Of a stretch of DNA of 64,000 bases, positions 47,004-55,678 are shown piece after piece. How positions within the stretch are numbered: position 1 is the first letter of the stretch; every line of letters starts with the position of its first letter. A program made the position numbers and the translations under genes. Origin of the DNA: Calothrix sp. C42_A2020_038 (GTDB lineage Bacteria > Cyanobacteriota > Cyanobacteriia > Cyanobacteriales > Nostocaceae). Below the pieces are notes generated by a model, which did not search any database, was not told the origin of the DNA, and saw nothing but the letters and a program-made list of their open reading frames with translations. The stretch is from assembly GCA_015272395.1 (NCBI GenBank), contig JACYLQ010000046.1, forward strand, positions 1 through 64,000. Direction: 5' to 3'.

Positions 47004-47214
47004 AGTTATGCAAGCAAAACTAAAAGAGCAACTTGATAAAACTGATGCCGAGGTTATCTTGGAACGCTTGCCTGAACGTATTAGAGATGCTTTAATTGCG
47101 CGCGCTACTGAGATTGAGTATCCTGTTGAGGCAGTTATTGAGATGGCAATTGCTAGCTTTCTTGATACGGAGGCGTTGGGTTTTGTTGATTGTAAACCGG
47201 GACGTGGGCAGTAA
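46978..47214 (+). CDS. Small hypothetical protein paired with the GIY-YIG gene
   Basis: A 78-residue helical protein (QLDKTDAEVILERLPERIRD, ALIARATEIEYPVEAVIEMAIASFLD) overlapping the GIY-YIG stop by 26 bases; an ATG at 47008 would avoid the overlap. The central ALIARATEIEYPVEAVIEMAIASFLD resembles a ribbon-helix-helix arm, so it may be a DNA-binding or antitoxin-like partner. Not recognised as a named family. Confidence 0.65.
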   Translation: MSKSQANSKVMQAKLKEQLDKTDAEVILERLPERIRDALIARATEIEYPVEAVIEMAIASFLDTEALGFVDCKPGRGQ

Positions 47215-47508
47215 TATATAACGATTTATAAGGTTATTGTAGAGGCGCCTTATTTTTAATAAGTAGAGTTTTGAAATATGAGCGATAATGATTTAATTTC
47301 TACTTTAAATATACTGTGAGGGTGTTGCGAAGAGTACGCTCTGTCAGAGTTCTGAGGCGCCAATTGCCCCATATTCAATTAGCGTTATTTATAGTGGGGT
47401 AAGTAAACAAAACCTATCCCCGCTCGCCGAAGAGGACACAGTTTTTAACCGGAGCAAGGGTAGTGGAGCGGCGCCTGCAACAAAGACGCAAGGAAGGAGA
47501 CTGCGTTC

Positions 47509-47528
47509 TTCCAATAACGTTATTGGAA
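47509..47528. repeat. Island palindrome, copy 1
   Basis: TTCCAATAACGTTATTGGAA, a perfect 20-base palindrome. Identical copies lie at 49709 and 54952; each is followed by A-rich sequence. The three copies occur only in intergenic DNA of the 47-55 kb island. Confidence 0.9.
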
Positions 47529-47692
47529 AAAAGTACTCAAAATCTTTATCCCACATTCCGCACCCTAACTGTCACAAGTTCTTTTGTACTTAAACAATTG
47601 TCAGTAAATAGTATTTAAGAACTATGAGGGGGAGAGATATTTTAAAGTTTAATGATAATTAATAGTATTAAGCCAAGCTGAGGATTACACGA

Positions 47693-47715
47693 CTCCGGGT
47701 GCGAAGCACCCGGAG
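47693..47715. terminator. GC-rich hairpin upstream of ImmA/IrrE gene
   Basis: CTCCGGGTGC (47693-47702) and GCACCCGGAG (47706-47715) form a perfect 10-bp stem with a GAA loop, followed 15 bases later by an A9 run. It may terminate leftward transcription, or form part of a leader RNA. Confidence 0.45.
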
Positions 47716-47829
47716 AGTCAGGTGATCGCAAAAAAAAACTTTTCGGTTACGTCAGTGCATAACCGAGACGTAAGCTCGAAGTACAAGTATACTGACTCTT
47801 AAAAAACCTTACATGCAGGTAAAGTTACA

Positions 47830-47857
47830 TTAAAAAGCCTCATTCCGACGTTATAAT
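47830..47857 (+). promoter_or_regulatory. Candidate promoter of the ImmA/IrrE-PIN operon
   Basis: TTAAAA (47830-47835), 16-base spacer and TATAAT (47852-47857), about 80 bases before the ATG at 47939. AGGAGG lies 8 bases before that ATG. Confidence 0.4.
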
Positions 47858-47938
47858 AAAGAGATAATCCCTATGTGTAGGCTGAATTCACACTCTATAC
47901 TTTTACGAGTTGTATAAAAAAAGAAGGAGGATAAGACA

Positions 47939-48934
47939 ATGACAGAGACACTTACCATGTCTTGCCTCTATGATAAACTCTCTCGACTTGGCATCACCCC
48001 TGACTATGTGAGAAATAACGGTTTGCCTAGTTGGTGGGATGATAGCCTTAACGATAAACATGAAGCTGTATTAGAAGGCGCCGGTTATATTGCTGACAAT
48101 CTTAACCTTGACTTAAAATCTTTGTTAGCAGCACAAGAAGAAATCAAGTTTAATCCTTCTCCTTCTACTAAATTTAAGCGCCGTAGCAGTCAGAACAGTG
48201 AACAACCTCATGTTAGCCAAGCTTTATGTAGTCGGTTAGCTGAATTAATTGCCTATGGCACAGAGGTTAATTTTACACCGTTACCTACCGATATTAAGGC
48301 AATAAGAGCAGAAATTTTAACAAATCATACAACTGTCAATTTAACTTCCTTGCTTGATTATTGTTGGAGCAAGGGAATTGTTGTTGGCTATTTTAATCGT
48401 TTTCCTGTTCATGTACAGAAATTTGCAGGGTTTATTCAGTTGCAACCTTCTCGTCCTGTAATTATTCTTAGTTCCACACATAAGTACTCTGCCGAATTCG
48501 CTTTTGACTTGGCACATGAATTAGGTCATTTAGCGCTGGGACACTTGGAACAAAAAGCCGTTTTAATTGATGAAAAAATTGAATATGATAGCAATGGCGA
48601 TTGTGAAGAAAACGAAGCGAATCGTTTCGCACGAGCGTTATTATTAGGGGATTGCGATAATTGCTTAGAAGATAAACAATTTTGGAATCATAATCATTTA
48701 ATTAAACACGCCACTATCAAAGCTGAAGAAAATCCTACTGTTGAAATTGATTCGATTATACTTAATAACGCTTGGCATAATAATAATTGGGGCTTTGCTT
48801 GTAAAGCTCTAGAGAAGTTAGGCTGTGCAGTTGATAGTCAACAGATTATTAACGGATATTTGGCTGATAAATTAGACTGGGACAAGTTTAATGATGAAAG
48901 CTATGAGTATTTAGAGAAAGCTTTAGGAGTTTAA
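47939..48934 (+). CDS. ImmA/IrrE family metallo-endopeptidase
   Basis: A 331-residue protein started by ATG with a perfect AGGAGG. The first 100 residues are helical and may bind DNA or the partner. The metallopeptidase domain follows, with the zinc motif HELGH in FAFDLAHELGHLALGH (about residues 192-207) and the third ligand in EENEANRFARALLL (about 222-235). Proteins of this family (ImmA of ICEBs1, IrrE/PprI of Deinococcus) cleave a repressor or anti-toxin-like regulator in response to stress. Two bases downstream begins a PIN-like gene with its own AGGAG, so the pair is an operon. No typical XRE partner is adjacent, although the island contains one at 56164. Confidence 0.85.
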   Translation: MTETLTMSCLYDKLSRLGITPDYVRNNGLPSWWDDSLNDKHEAVLEGAGYIADNLNLDLKSLLAAQEEIKFNPSPSTKFKRRSSQNSEQPHVSQALCSRLAELIAYGTEVNFTPLPTDIKAIRAEILTNHTTVNLTSLLDYCWSKGIVVGYFNRFPVHVQKFAGFIQLQPSRPVIILSSTHKYSAEFAFDLAHELGHLALGHLEQKAVLIDEKIEYDSNGDCEENEANRFARALLLGDCDNCLEDKQFWNHNHLIKHATIKAEENPTVEIDSIILNNAWHNNNWGFACKALEKLGCAVDSQQIINGYLADKLDWDKFNDESYEYLEKALGV

Positions 48935-48936
48935 TT

Positions 48937-49629
48937 TTGTCAGGGGCATTTTACTGTTTGGATAATGATATTATTCTTAAACTCGCTACTTGTGATATTT
49001 TTGATGATACCCTAACAACCTTGGGCACTAATGCATCTCAAGTTAAAATACTTGACACATTTAAATATAAATTTGAAAAGCAGATTCAACGTAAAAGGGG
49101 CAGCAGGGCAACTAGTAATCCTCAATATAATGTACAAAAAGCCTTAGAAATTACTCAAAGTTTCGCAACTATTTCTGAATCAGATACCAATAATCTTGAT
49201 ACTAATATTTATACTCAGTTATTAAATTATAGTCAAAACAATAATGACAATAATACTATTGACAAAGGTGAAGCGGTTTTAATCAGTCACGTTTATTATC
49301 TTAATCAACAGGGTAATACTAATTATTTATTAACAGGTGATAAACGCTGTTTAAAAGCCTTAGCAAATTCTGGTTTTACTGATGTTATTGAATATATTAA
49401 TGGTAAAGTTTGGTATTTAGAACAGTTGATTTTAAAGAATATTGAAGAAATTGGTTTTGATTTAATGCAAGCTAAAATTTATCCCGTTAGGGCTTGTGAC
49501 AGTAATATAAGATTTATATTTGGTTATAGCTCAGAGGCGCCAGAAGAAATAGTTATAGAAGGTTTGAGGCAGGAAATTCTAAATTTAAAACAGCAAACTG
49601 GTAACTTGCTTTATCCTTATCCCGATTAG
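48937..49629 (+). CDS. PIN-like domain protein, partner of ImmA/IrrE
   Basis: A 230-residue protein starting at a TTG preceded by AGGAG (end of the upstream gene). PIN-fold acidic residues appear in order: CLDNDIILKLA (Asp about 10), DKGEAVLISH (Glu about 113) and LTGDKRCLKALA (Asp about 134). This pattern is that of a PIN-like RNase, as in VapC toxins, but the protein is longer, with a C-terminal 60-residue helical extension. Coupled to an ImmA/IrrE protease with 2 bases between them, it could be a toxin or effector whose activity or expression depends on the protease. I do not recognise a named family. Confidence 0.6.
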   Translation: MSGAFYCLDNDIILKLATCDIFDDTLTTLGTNASQVKILDTFKYKFEKQIQRKRGSRATSNPQYNVQKALEITQSFATISESDTNNLDTNIYTQLLNYSQNNNDNNTIDKGEAVLISHVYYLNQQGNTNYLLTGDKRCLKALANSGFTDVIEYINGKVWYLEQLILKNIEEIGFDLMQAKIYPVRACDSNIRFIFGYSSEAPEEIVIEGLRQEILNLKQQTGNLLYPYPD

Positions 49630-49708
49630 AGGTTGAAGCTCGTCGGAGATGCAGTGAGTGGGAAGGTTGGCGCCGTTATAGTGCCGACGGGTGAAGCTTT
49701 ATAACATC

Positions 49709-49728
49709 TTCCAATAACGTTATTGGAA
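49709..49728. repeat. Island palindrome, copy 2
   Basis: TTCCAATAACGTTATTGGAA, identical to copies at 47509 and 54952, about 80 bases downstream of the PIN-like gene. Confidence 0.9.
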
Positions 49729-50078
49729 ATCGAAGTGCAAGCTCGCTTCTGCAGAACATCATTGGCTTTACATCCATCCTAAAATAATAGCTCTATAACT
49801 GTACTGAAATTTATTGGTTACTTTTTGCTTTATTTACAATTGTCTTATTTACTACCAAAGCTTACATACAATGCTCGGTGCTAACTTATCACTCTTCTAA
49901 GTATAATAACTTAGATACAGGTGATGATAACAGCTATTAAATAAACAGAATATACTCGGAAGTCAAAACCAGTACAAGCTAGAGATAATGTATTGAATGT
50001 AATTTACGCTTACGCAACTAAAACATCAACCCTACTCAGGCTAATTATTCATCTAGAGAAGTAAATTTTAATAAAATT

Positions 50079-50240
50079 ATGCCTACTGTTCGCAAGATAA
50101 CAACTAATGCGACATGTAGTGACCCAGATGCAAAAGCTTTGTTGAATGAAGGCGGTTCGTACCATTTTCGCTATAGCGGTAATGACAACACGTTTATAGG
50201 ACAATTTATAGTATCAAAATCAGACTGCTATTACATGTAA
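50079..50240 (+). CDS. Possible small hypothetical protein
   Basis: An ATG-started frame of 53 residues (MPTVRKITTNATCSDPDAKA, then LLNEGGSYHFRYSGNDNTFI, ending CYYM). The composition looks like protein and contains two Cys. There is no clear ribosome site and no family is recognised, so it may be chance. Confidence 0.3.
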   Translation: MPTVRKITTNATCSDPDAKALLNEGGSYHFRYSGNDNTFIGQFIVSKSDCYYM

Positions 50241-50372
50241 GTTGTTATAAACTAATAGCTTTTTAGCTTAATGCATATTTTGCTTTCCCAAGAAATCGCT
50301 CGTTGTAAGTATGTAGAGTAGGCACCAACATAATAGTTATGACGTTTTGCCTACCTTCATGAAGATGGCGCC

Positions 50373-50669
50373 CTATTCGAGCGCATCTACCAGTTCAAAG
50401 CGCACTTTTTTCCCGATGACTCTGGCAGCACGTTCAATCGTATCCAGCGTTACGGCAGGATTGTCTGGGTCTAACAGACGGTCAAGGGACGACCTGCTTG
50501 TTTGCATTTGTTGCGCCATTTCCGTCTTACTCAGATTTCTTTTAGCCATCTCCTGTTGAATCTGCCACGCAATTACCCGTTTGACAGCAATAATATTAAT
50601 TTCGTTGAGCGTCCCTTCTTCCTCGAATAGGTCATCGAGAGAGGAACCGATATGAGGATTTTTCTTCAT
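50373..50669 (-). CDS. HigA-like XRE antitoxin
   Basis: A 98-residue helix-turn-helix protein. The HTH covers about residues 35-90: WQIQQEMAKRNLSKTEMAQQ, then SRSSLDRLLDPDNPAVTLDTIERAARVIGKKV. Its ATG overlaps the toxin's stop by 4 bases, typical of HigBA-type type II systems in which the toxin gene comes first. It should neutralise the toxin and repress the operon. Its N-terminal 30 residues (SSLDDLFEEEGTLNE) form a likely toxin-binding arm. Confidence 0.85.
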   Translation of the reverse strand: MKKNPHIGSSLDDLFEEEGTLNEINIIAVKRVIAWQIQQEMAKRNLSKTEMAQQMQTSRSSLDRLLDPDNPAVTLDTIERAARVIGKKVRFELVDALE

Positions 50670-51016
50670 CCTATTGCCTCCACTTGCTGTTTTCGTTCTC
50701 TTGCTAAATCTAGGTCTTTCTTCGGTGTTTTCTGGGTTTTTTTTATGAACCCATGCAACAAAACCATGTCGCCCTCGTGGATACAGAACAGCACGCGCGC
50801 TTTACGACCTTGCGGTAAATTAGTGCGTACTTCGTATAACCCATCACCGATTGGGCGGCAGGTCGGCATCCCGATGGGAAAACCATATTCAACAGTTTTA
50901 ATGTCTATACCAATCAAACGACGCTCCGAAACATCCAGACCTTTCAACCAGTCACGAACTGGTTCGGCGCCATTTTCATTTTGGTAGAAGCTCGCAGGAA
51001 CAGGCTTTTCTGACAT
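50666..51016 (-). CDS. RelE/HigB-type (phage Gp49-like) toxin
   Basis: Starting at the ATG at 51016 the product has 116 residues (an in-frame TTG lies 3 codons upstream). The fold is recognisable from GAEPVRDWLKGL, IKTVEYGFPIGMPTCRPIGD-type core and YEVRTNLPQGRKARVLFCI, ending with HGFIKKTQKTPKKDLDLA. Such toxins are ribosome-dependent mRNA endonucleases. It lies immediately before its antitoxin gene and is transcribed leftward. A palindrome-containing gap to HerA follows on the other side. Both residues and context are intact, so the system is probably functional. Confidence 0.85.
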   Translation of the reverse strand: MSEKPVPASFYQNENGAEPVRDWLKGLDVSERRLIGIDIKTVEYGFPIGMPTCRPIGDGLYEVRTNLPQGRKARVLFCIHEGDMVLLHGFIKKTQKTPKKDLDLARERKQQVEAIG

Positions 51017-51398
51017 CTCGATCAAAGGAAGCCCGGAAGTCGCACCATAACGATGTGTGGTACATTACTGTAACATCACATACGTTTTAGCCACAGTCAG
51101 ACTTGATATTACATCTCACTTGTACCTTTTTTGGTACAATAAGTCAATAGGATAAAATTACACCTGTCACAGAAACTCTAAATGCCACGCCACATCTTCG
51201 AGGAGCAAATCCCTTGGATGAATTTATGCAGCAATCACATCCTTCTTAAGATATCAATCATAATCTTAAATGTCTAGTTAGTGTTATTCTAGAAAAAGTG
51301 CTATCAGACACCAAGAAAATAGAAGCATTTTCAATATTGCTACTAGGCTTGAAGAATGTACCTGTGATTTTAAGTGTAACTACCAAAACGAAAGTATT
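51017..51398. promoter_or_regulatory. Divergent gap between HigBA and HerA-NurA
   Basis: Contains a palindrome TTGTACC (51120-51126) / GGTACAA (51133-51139) around a T6 loop, well placed as an operator of the leftward toxin-antitoxin operon or a terminator-like hairpin, and a second partly palindromic stretch near 51053-51080. No gene recognised. Confidence 0.4.
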
Positions 51399-53432
51399 AT
51401 GAGCATCAGTAGGCAGCTTACGCAAATCGACCTCTTTAAACGCTTAAAAGATGGGGAATGGGATACAGGTCTTTTTGTTGGTCGCCCTTTCCGTCTAAGT
51501 TACAGCAAGGCAGAAATCCTTGTAGCTGATGCTTGGAAACAAAGAGCCAATGGTATTCCCCAAGGATGTTTCCTACTGGCTCATTATGATAATGAGCTTG
51601 ATGACCCTGCGAATGTTGAAGCAATTTTACTCCGTGTTATCCAGCCGACAAAACTGCCTACAGATCAGGATGTTATCAGCAGCATGGTCGAATATTACAA
51701 AGATAATATCCGTACAGGTACTAATCAACGGTCTCAGCTAGATACATTTACCCGCTATGAATTTTCCTTTAGCGGTCTTGAATGCTCAGTGCTGGGTTCC
51801 TTTTATGTAGATAGTGCAGGGAAAACCCGTTTCGGTGCAGATTTAGAAAATTTCTATAGCGCACACAATTATTCGGTCATCAAACCATCAACCGACGTAT
51901 TAAAGACTATTGTCAACTACAGGGAGAATGGCGCTCCAGGTGGAATGGGGGATATTAAAATCGGGAAAGTTCGCTACAGTTCCAGCCGACGCTTCCAACA
52001 AACTGAGACGGATGTCCCCGTGTATGTCCAAGCTCCTGATTTTGCTGGAAAAAGAACCGCTTTATTCGGTATGACCCGGACGGGTAAATCGAACACGGTT
52101 AAAAAGATTATTCAGGCTTGCGTTGAAATGAGTAACAACGCAGTTTCTCAGCTGGATCAAAACCAGGAAAGTCCTGATGAAGTTTTAAAACCTTTCACAG
52201 AGGGTAATAATCCAAAATATCCAATTGGTCAAATCATTTTTGATATTAATGGTGAGTACGCCAACCCAAACCTTCAGGATCAAGGTACGGCTATTTTCGA
52301 TTTATATCAAGACCAGACAGTTCGGTACTCAACTGTGCCAAAGCCTGGATTCTTGAAAATGAAGGTCAACTTTTACAAAGAAATCGAAAATGGCTTCGAT
52401 CTGATAAGAACCTATCCTACTATCGCAGACGACAACACTCGATTTGTTACTGGTTTCAAAACGGTGGATTTGGTTCAGCCTGAAGATTATGCCACAAATC
52501 GTTCAGCTGCTAATCGCCACGATCGCAGAGTCGCTGTTTATCTTTGCTGTTTGCATCGAGCAGGTTTCCAAGCTCCACCAAATTTCAGAATAAGTTTTAC
52601 TGCAAATCAAGATGTTCGTAACGTTGTGCGTCAGGACGTTGACCCTAGTGAAGGAATATCTCTTGATGACGCTGCTAACTGGTGGGAGTCTTTATGGGAT
52701 ATTTACGACAATAATGAAGTTGAAGTTTTTAGAAACTATAGACAAAAAAATGGGCATGAATGGGCTGATGAAGATTTAAAAGCTTTACTAGTCATGCTTA
52801 CCCGTAAAAGCAGATCCGGTGGGAAAGCTGATTGCTCAGGCTTCAGAATTCTCAAACCAGTTATTGAGCAACATACCAGAACCGTTCAGGCACCTTTCGA
52901 CCAAGATATTTTAAATAATCTGAGACAAGGCAAAATTGTGATTGTTGACCTTTCGCTGGGTAATCCTGAAATTCAGCGTATGTTCAGTGAGAGGATTTGC
53001 AACCGCATTTTTGCAGATGCTATCAGCCGCTTTACTAGTACCCAACCTAACAATTTTATCCAGTTTTATTTTGAGGAAGCACATAATCTTTTTCCCAAAA
53101 AAGAGGACAAAGATTTATCTCAAATCTACAATCGTTTAGCCAAAGAAGGGGCTAAATTGAATCTAGGTTTAATCTACGCAACCCAAGAAGTTAGCTCAAT
53201 CAGTAGCAACATTCTGAAAGCAACGCAGAACTGGTTTATCTCGCACCTAAATAATGAAGATGAGATTAAAGAACTGCGAAAATATTATGATTTTAGTGAC
53301 TTTACCGAAAGCTTGATTCGCTTTAGCCAAGATACGGACAAAGGCTTTGTTCGTATGAAAACTTACAGCAATCCGTTTGTAATTCCTGTCCAAATTGACC
53401 GTTTTCCCCCTGAAGAACTTTTGATAACCTAA
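51399..53432 (+). CDS. HerA-like hexameric ATPase/translocase
   Basis: A 677-residue ATPase. The N-terminal 190 residues resemble the HerA HAS-barrel region. Walker A is GMTRTGKSNT (about residues 223-232), followed by the aspartate segment IFDINGEYANPN typical of HerA/FtsK. Walker B is FIQFYFEEAHNLFP (about residues 549-562), and LNLGLIYATQEVSSIS near 590 corresponds to sensor motif. HerA proteins translocate DNA and in archaea work with the NurA nuclease in end resection; in bacteria, HerA-nuclease pairs are defence modules. Here NurA follows 16 bases downstream, so this is a two-gene operon. The gene has no GGCGCC sites, unlike most of the window. Confidence 0.9.
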   Translation: MSISRQLTQIDLFKRLKDGEWDTGLFVGRPFRLSYSKAEILVADAWKQRANGIPQGCFLLAHYDNELDDPANVEAILLRVIQPTKLPTDQDVISSMVEYYKDNIRTGTNQRSQLDTFTRYEFSFSGLECSVLGSFYVDSAGKTRFGADLENFYSAHNYSVIKPSTDVLKTIVNYRENGAPGGMGDIKIGKVRYSSSRRFQQTETDVPVYVQAPDFAGKRTALFGMTRTGKSNTVKKIIQACVEMSNNAVSQLDQNQESPDEVLKPFTEGNNPKYPIGQIIFDINGEYANPNLQDQGTAIFDLYQDQTVRYSTVPKPGFLKMKVNFYKEIENGFDLIRTYPTIADDNTRFVTGFKTVDLVQPEDYATNRSAANRHDRRVAVYLCCLHRAGFQAPPNFRISFTANQDVRNVVRQDVDPSEGISLDDAANWWESLWDIYDNNEVEVFRNYRQKNGHEWADEDLKALLVMLTRKSRSGGKADCSGFRILKPVIEQHTRTVQAPFDQDILNNLRQGKIVIVDLSLGNPEIQRMFSERICNRIFADAISRFTSTQPNNFIQFYFEEAHNLFPKKEDKDLSQIYNRLAKEGAKLNLGLIYATQEVSSISSNILKATQNWFISHLNNEDEIKELRKYYDFSDFTESLIRFSQDTDKGFVRMKTYSNPFVIPVQIDRFPPEELLIT

Positions 53433-53448
53433 TTTTCTGAAAAAGCGT

Positions 53449-54804
53449 ATGGGCTACAACAGCAGAAATAATCGCCGTCCTTTCGAGGCAGCAAGCAAAG
53501 CTTCGCATCATCACATCATTAATGACCCAGAAGTGCAGGCATTGATGGAGCGTATTTATCAACCGCCTCGTGCAGAAAATATTCCCTTAACAGACTTGAC
53601 CGTAAATTTTACCCCACCTGATAATAACCCTGTCGAGGCTATTATTGCTGTTGATGGGGGTTATACCGAGGCTATTCTGGAAAAAGATTTTCCTTCTAGA
53701 AGTGTTCACTTCTTACAATTTGGCGCATTATTTTTTAAACAGGAAGATTTAGCCCAGATAGATTCTAGTGCTTTTATCGCACCAGAAGATATGGTAAAGC
53801 TCAAAAATATTAGCCGACTTAAGTTGGCTTTACCGACCAAAAATATCCGACTTAAAGATGAGAACACACTCAAAGGTAGTGTTCTGAAAACTATTTTCGA
53901 GTTTTTTACCAAAAACACATTAGATGAGGATAAAAGCCTGATTGATACTTTGGCTTGGTTTGTTTTTCGTCGTTATAAAGGAGGACAAAGAACCGAGGAA
54001 GATAAGCGTTGGCTTTTAGCTACTAATCCCCTCAGTCCAGACGGAAATCCAGTCACGCTGTTAGAGCAAAATATGGACAGGAATTATACCTTCCCTTGTC
54101 CAGAAACAGGAGGAAGAATTCATCTTACTGATATTTTTCGCCTACATGAAGTAATTGATAAGGAAACTGAAGCGGCTGGGATACTAGGGTATTTAGTGAA
54201 TGTTATTGAACACGTCATTATCATTCATTTAATTCGCCAATTGTTTAACGCCCAACCAGGTATACTGAGAAAAATTCTTTTTATTAAAGACGGTTCATTA
54301 GGCTTTTTTGGTCAAACTGCTGGTTTGCATAAACCAATGCGTGACCTTATAAACTGGCTTCTAAGTAAACAGAATATTCTCTTGGCAGGTTTGGAAAAAA
54401 GCGGTGCGTTTGTGGATCATGCCCACGACCTCCAAAAAACCTTGAATCCAGGAGAAGCTGTTATCCTAACAGACGAATATATTTATCGGTATATTTTGCC
54501 TGGACCAGCTGACCCGACCCGCCCATACGCATCTACCAGCAACTACGGACATAAAGTCATTTTCAAAACCCGTAATGGACAGATGCACGTCGTTTCAGTT
54601 CCAGTTAGAGAACTTAAAAAGGCTCCTACTGAAAACGATTTACCAAATTTACAAGTTATATTGGCAAATGTAGAGGCGCTGCACTGTGATATGTATGATT
54701 CGGCACTCTTCCCTGTAGCTCTAGTTAATAAATTAGTTAGCCTTTCTGCCCACCCCAGCCAGCGTATTCTTCAAAAGTTTGCTAGTTACGCAGTTAGCAG
54801 ATAG
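53449..54804 (+). CDS. NurA-domain nuclease
   Basis: A 451-residue protein with the NurA active-site elements: IIAVDGGYTEAIL (Asp about 68) and, after a large insertion, ILFIKDGSLGFFGQT (Asp about 282). The N-terminal 40 residues are basic (MGYNSRNNRRPFEAASKASH). NurA is an RNase-H-fold nuclease with 5'-3' exo- and endonuclease activity that needs the HerA ATPase. The preceding gene is HerA, so a HerA-NurA machine is likely. The third acidic region is HDLQKTLN/DEYIYRYI-like and less certain. In bacteria this pair may act in phage defence or repair; the neighbouring toxin-antitoxin genes favour defence. Confidence 0.85.
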   Translation: MGYNSRNNRRPFEAASKASHHHIINDPEVQALMERIYQPPRAENIPLTDLTVNFTPPDNNPVEAIIAVDGGYTEAILEKDFPSRSVHFLQFGALFFKQEDLAQIDSSAFIAPEDMVKLKNISRLKLALPTKNIRLKDENTLKGSVLKTIFEFFTKNTLDEDKSLIDTLAWFVFRRYKGGQRTEEDKRWLLATNPLSPDGNPVTLLEQNMDRNYTFPCPETGGRIHLTDIFRLHEVIDKETEAAGILGYLVNVIEHVIIIHLIRQLFNAQPGILRKILFIKDGSLGFFGQTAGLHKPMRDLINWLLSKQNILLAGLEKSGAFVDHAHDLQKTLNPGEAVILTDEYIYRYILPGPADPTRPYASTSNYGHKVIFKTRNGQMHVVSVPVRELKKAPTENDLPNLQVILANVEALHCDMYDSALFPVALVNKLVSLSAHPSQRILQKFASYAVSR

Positions 54805-54951
54805 ATATTGTGAGGCACAAGTAGCAACCGATATCACTCTAAGCTTCAATTTGATTAAGAATAATTCTTTATTAAATCGATGATGTGAATATATGTGTAG
54901 GGCATGGAAGTAAAGTAAATACACTTCGATTTAACGCGCGCTGCATTCGTC

Positions 54952-54971
54952 TTCCAATAACGTTATTGGAA
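54952..54971. repeat. Island palindrome, copy 3
   Basis: TTCCAATAACGTTATTGGAA, identical to copies at 47509 and 49709. A preceding CGTC and following A-run also resemble copy 1. Confidence 0.9.
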
Positions 54972-55364
54972 AAAATGTTGTGGACTCCGAACCGCGTGCT
55001 GACTCCGGACGTGATTTTTTCATGGGGAGGCGCCTCCGAGTGAATTCGATGACCCATAAAGACGCGCAGAATTGCACAATTACCGACGCCCGAACTTGCA
55101 TACGCTGTTGCAGTGGACTTTTAATTTTGATGGCGCGCATAATTGCTCTTCGCGACCATTGGAAAATCCCCACCAACGTTCTGGCAGCAATCCCCGCTAT
55201 GGACGGAAGTTCGCTATACCTAATAACCGTCGTGATATTTTTCAGAAAGATAAGACGAAATAGTGCTGTTATAAATATTCAACCATTGCCTGACATCTCT
55301 GGCTCTATGATGACCAATAGACTGGAAGATAGCCAAGCTTTTTAGACCCCATAGTTAGGTTACA

Positions 55365-55550
55365 TCAGTACAAATATGTTTTAGAGTTTACTAATCTTGT
55401 ACTGTTATCAACGAATTGTTTATCGATAAACTGGGGAATAATTCTTTTACCTTGTATTTGCCTGCTAGTCATGCAGTTAGTAGGTAGTGCTTGCACTATT
55501 CGAGTGTTTATTGGTTCAAAAAGCAGTTTCGCGGATATCACGCCCGACAT
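55365..55550 (-). pseudogene. Possible remnant resembling a DUF790 N-terminus
   Basis: The minus-strand frame contains LPTNCMTSRQIQGKRIIPQF followed by IDKQFV, reminiscent of the LPTxLLxxRQxGxxIIP start of cyanobacterial DUF790 proteins. It is short, shifted from a normal start and stops early. Weak support. Confidence 0.25.
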
Positions 55551-55678
55551 ATACAGGGGTAATCACCTCGATATTATTTAATTAACAGATAAAACCGATC
55601 TGAAACCGAGATACGCCAAAATAGACATTCTCCAGCTATTCGGCAAGATAACTTTGAAATTTTTGCAAAAATTACAAC

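Larger units (their letters stand above)
47215..47938. other. Long structured intergenic region at the left edge of the island
   Basis: This 724-base region has no gene. It contains three GGCGCC sites, a 20-bp palindrome (47509), a strong GC-rich hairpin (47693), a second hairpin (CGGTTA/TAACCG around 47745-47770) and the promoter of the ImmA/IrrE gene. The segment from about 47690 to 47800 could encode a structured RNA. Confidence 0.5.
49630..50372. other. Intergenic region with palindrome copy 2
   Basis: 743 bases between convergent genes. It holds a GGCGCC, the 20-bp palindrome at 49709 and one small open frame at 50079. The rest is AT-rich without visible hairpin terminators or RNA genes. 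Confidence 0.4.

Noticed and set aside
49630-50372. Retron or other reverse-transcriptase system using the structured DNA of the island
   Set aside because: No reverse transcriptase gene is present in the window.
54980-55345. 121-codon plus-strand frame after NurA
   Set aside because: No ribosome site, Met/Ile-rich odd composition, competing frames on both strands and no recognisable family.
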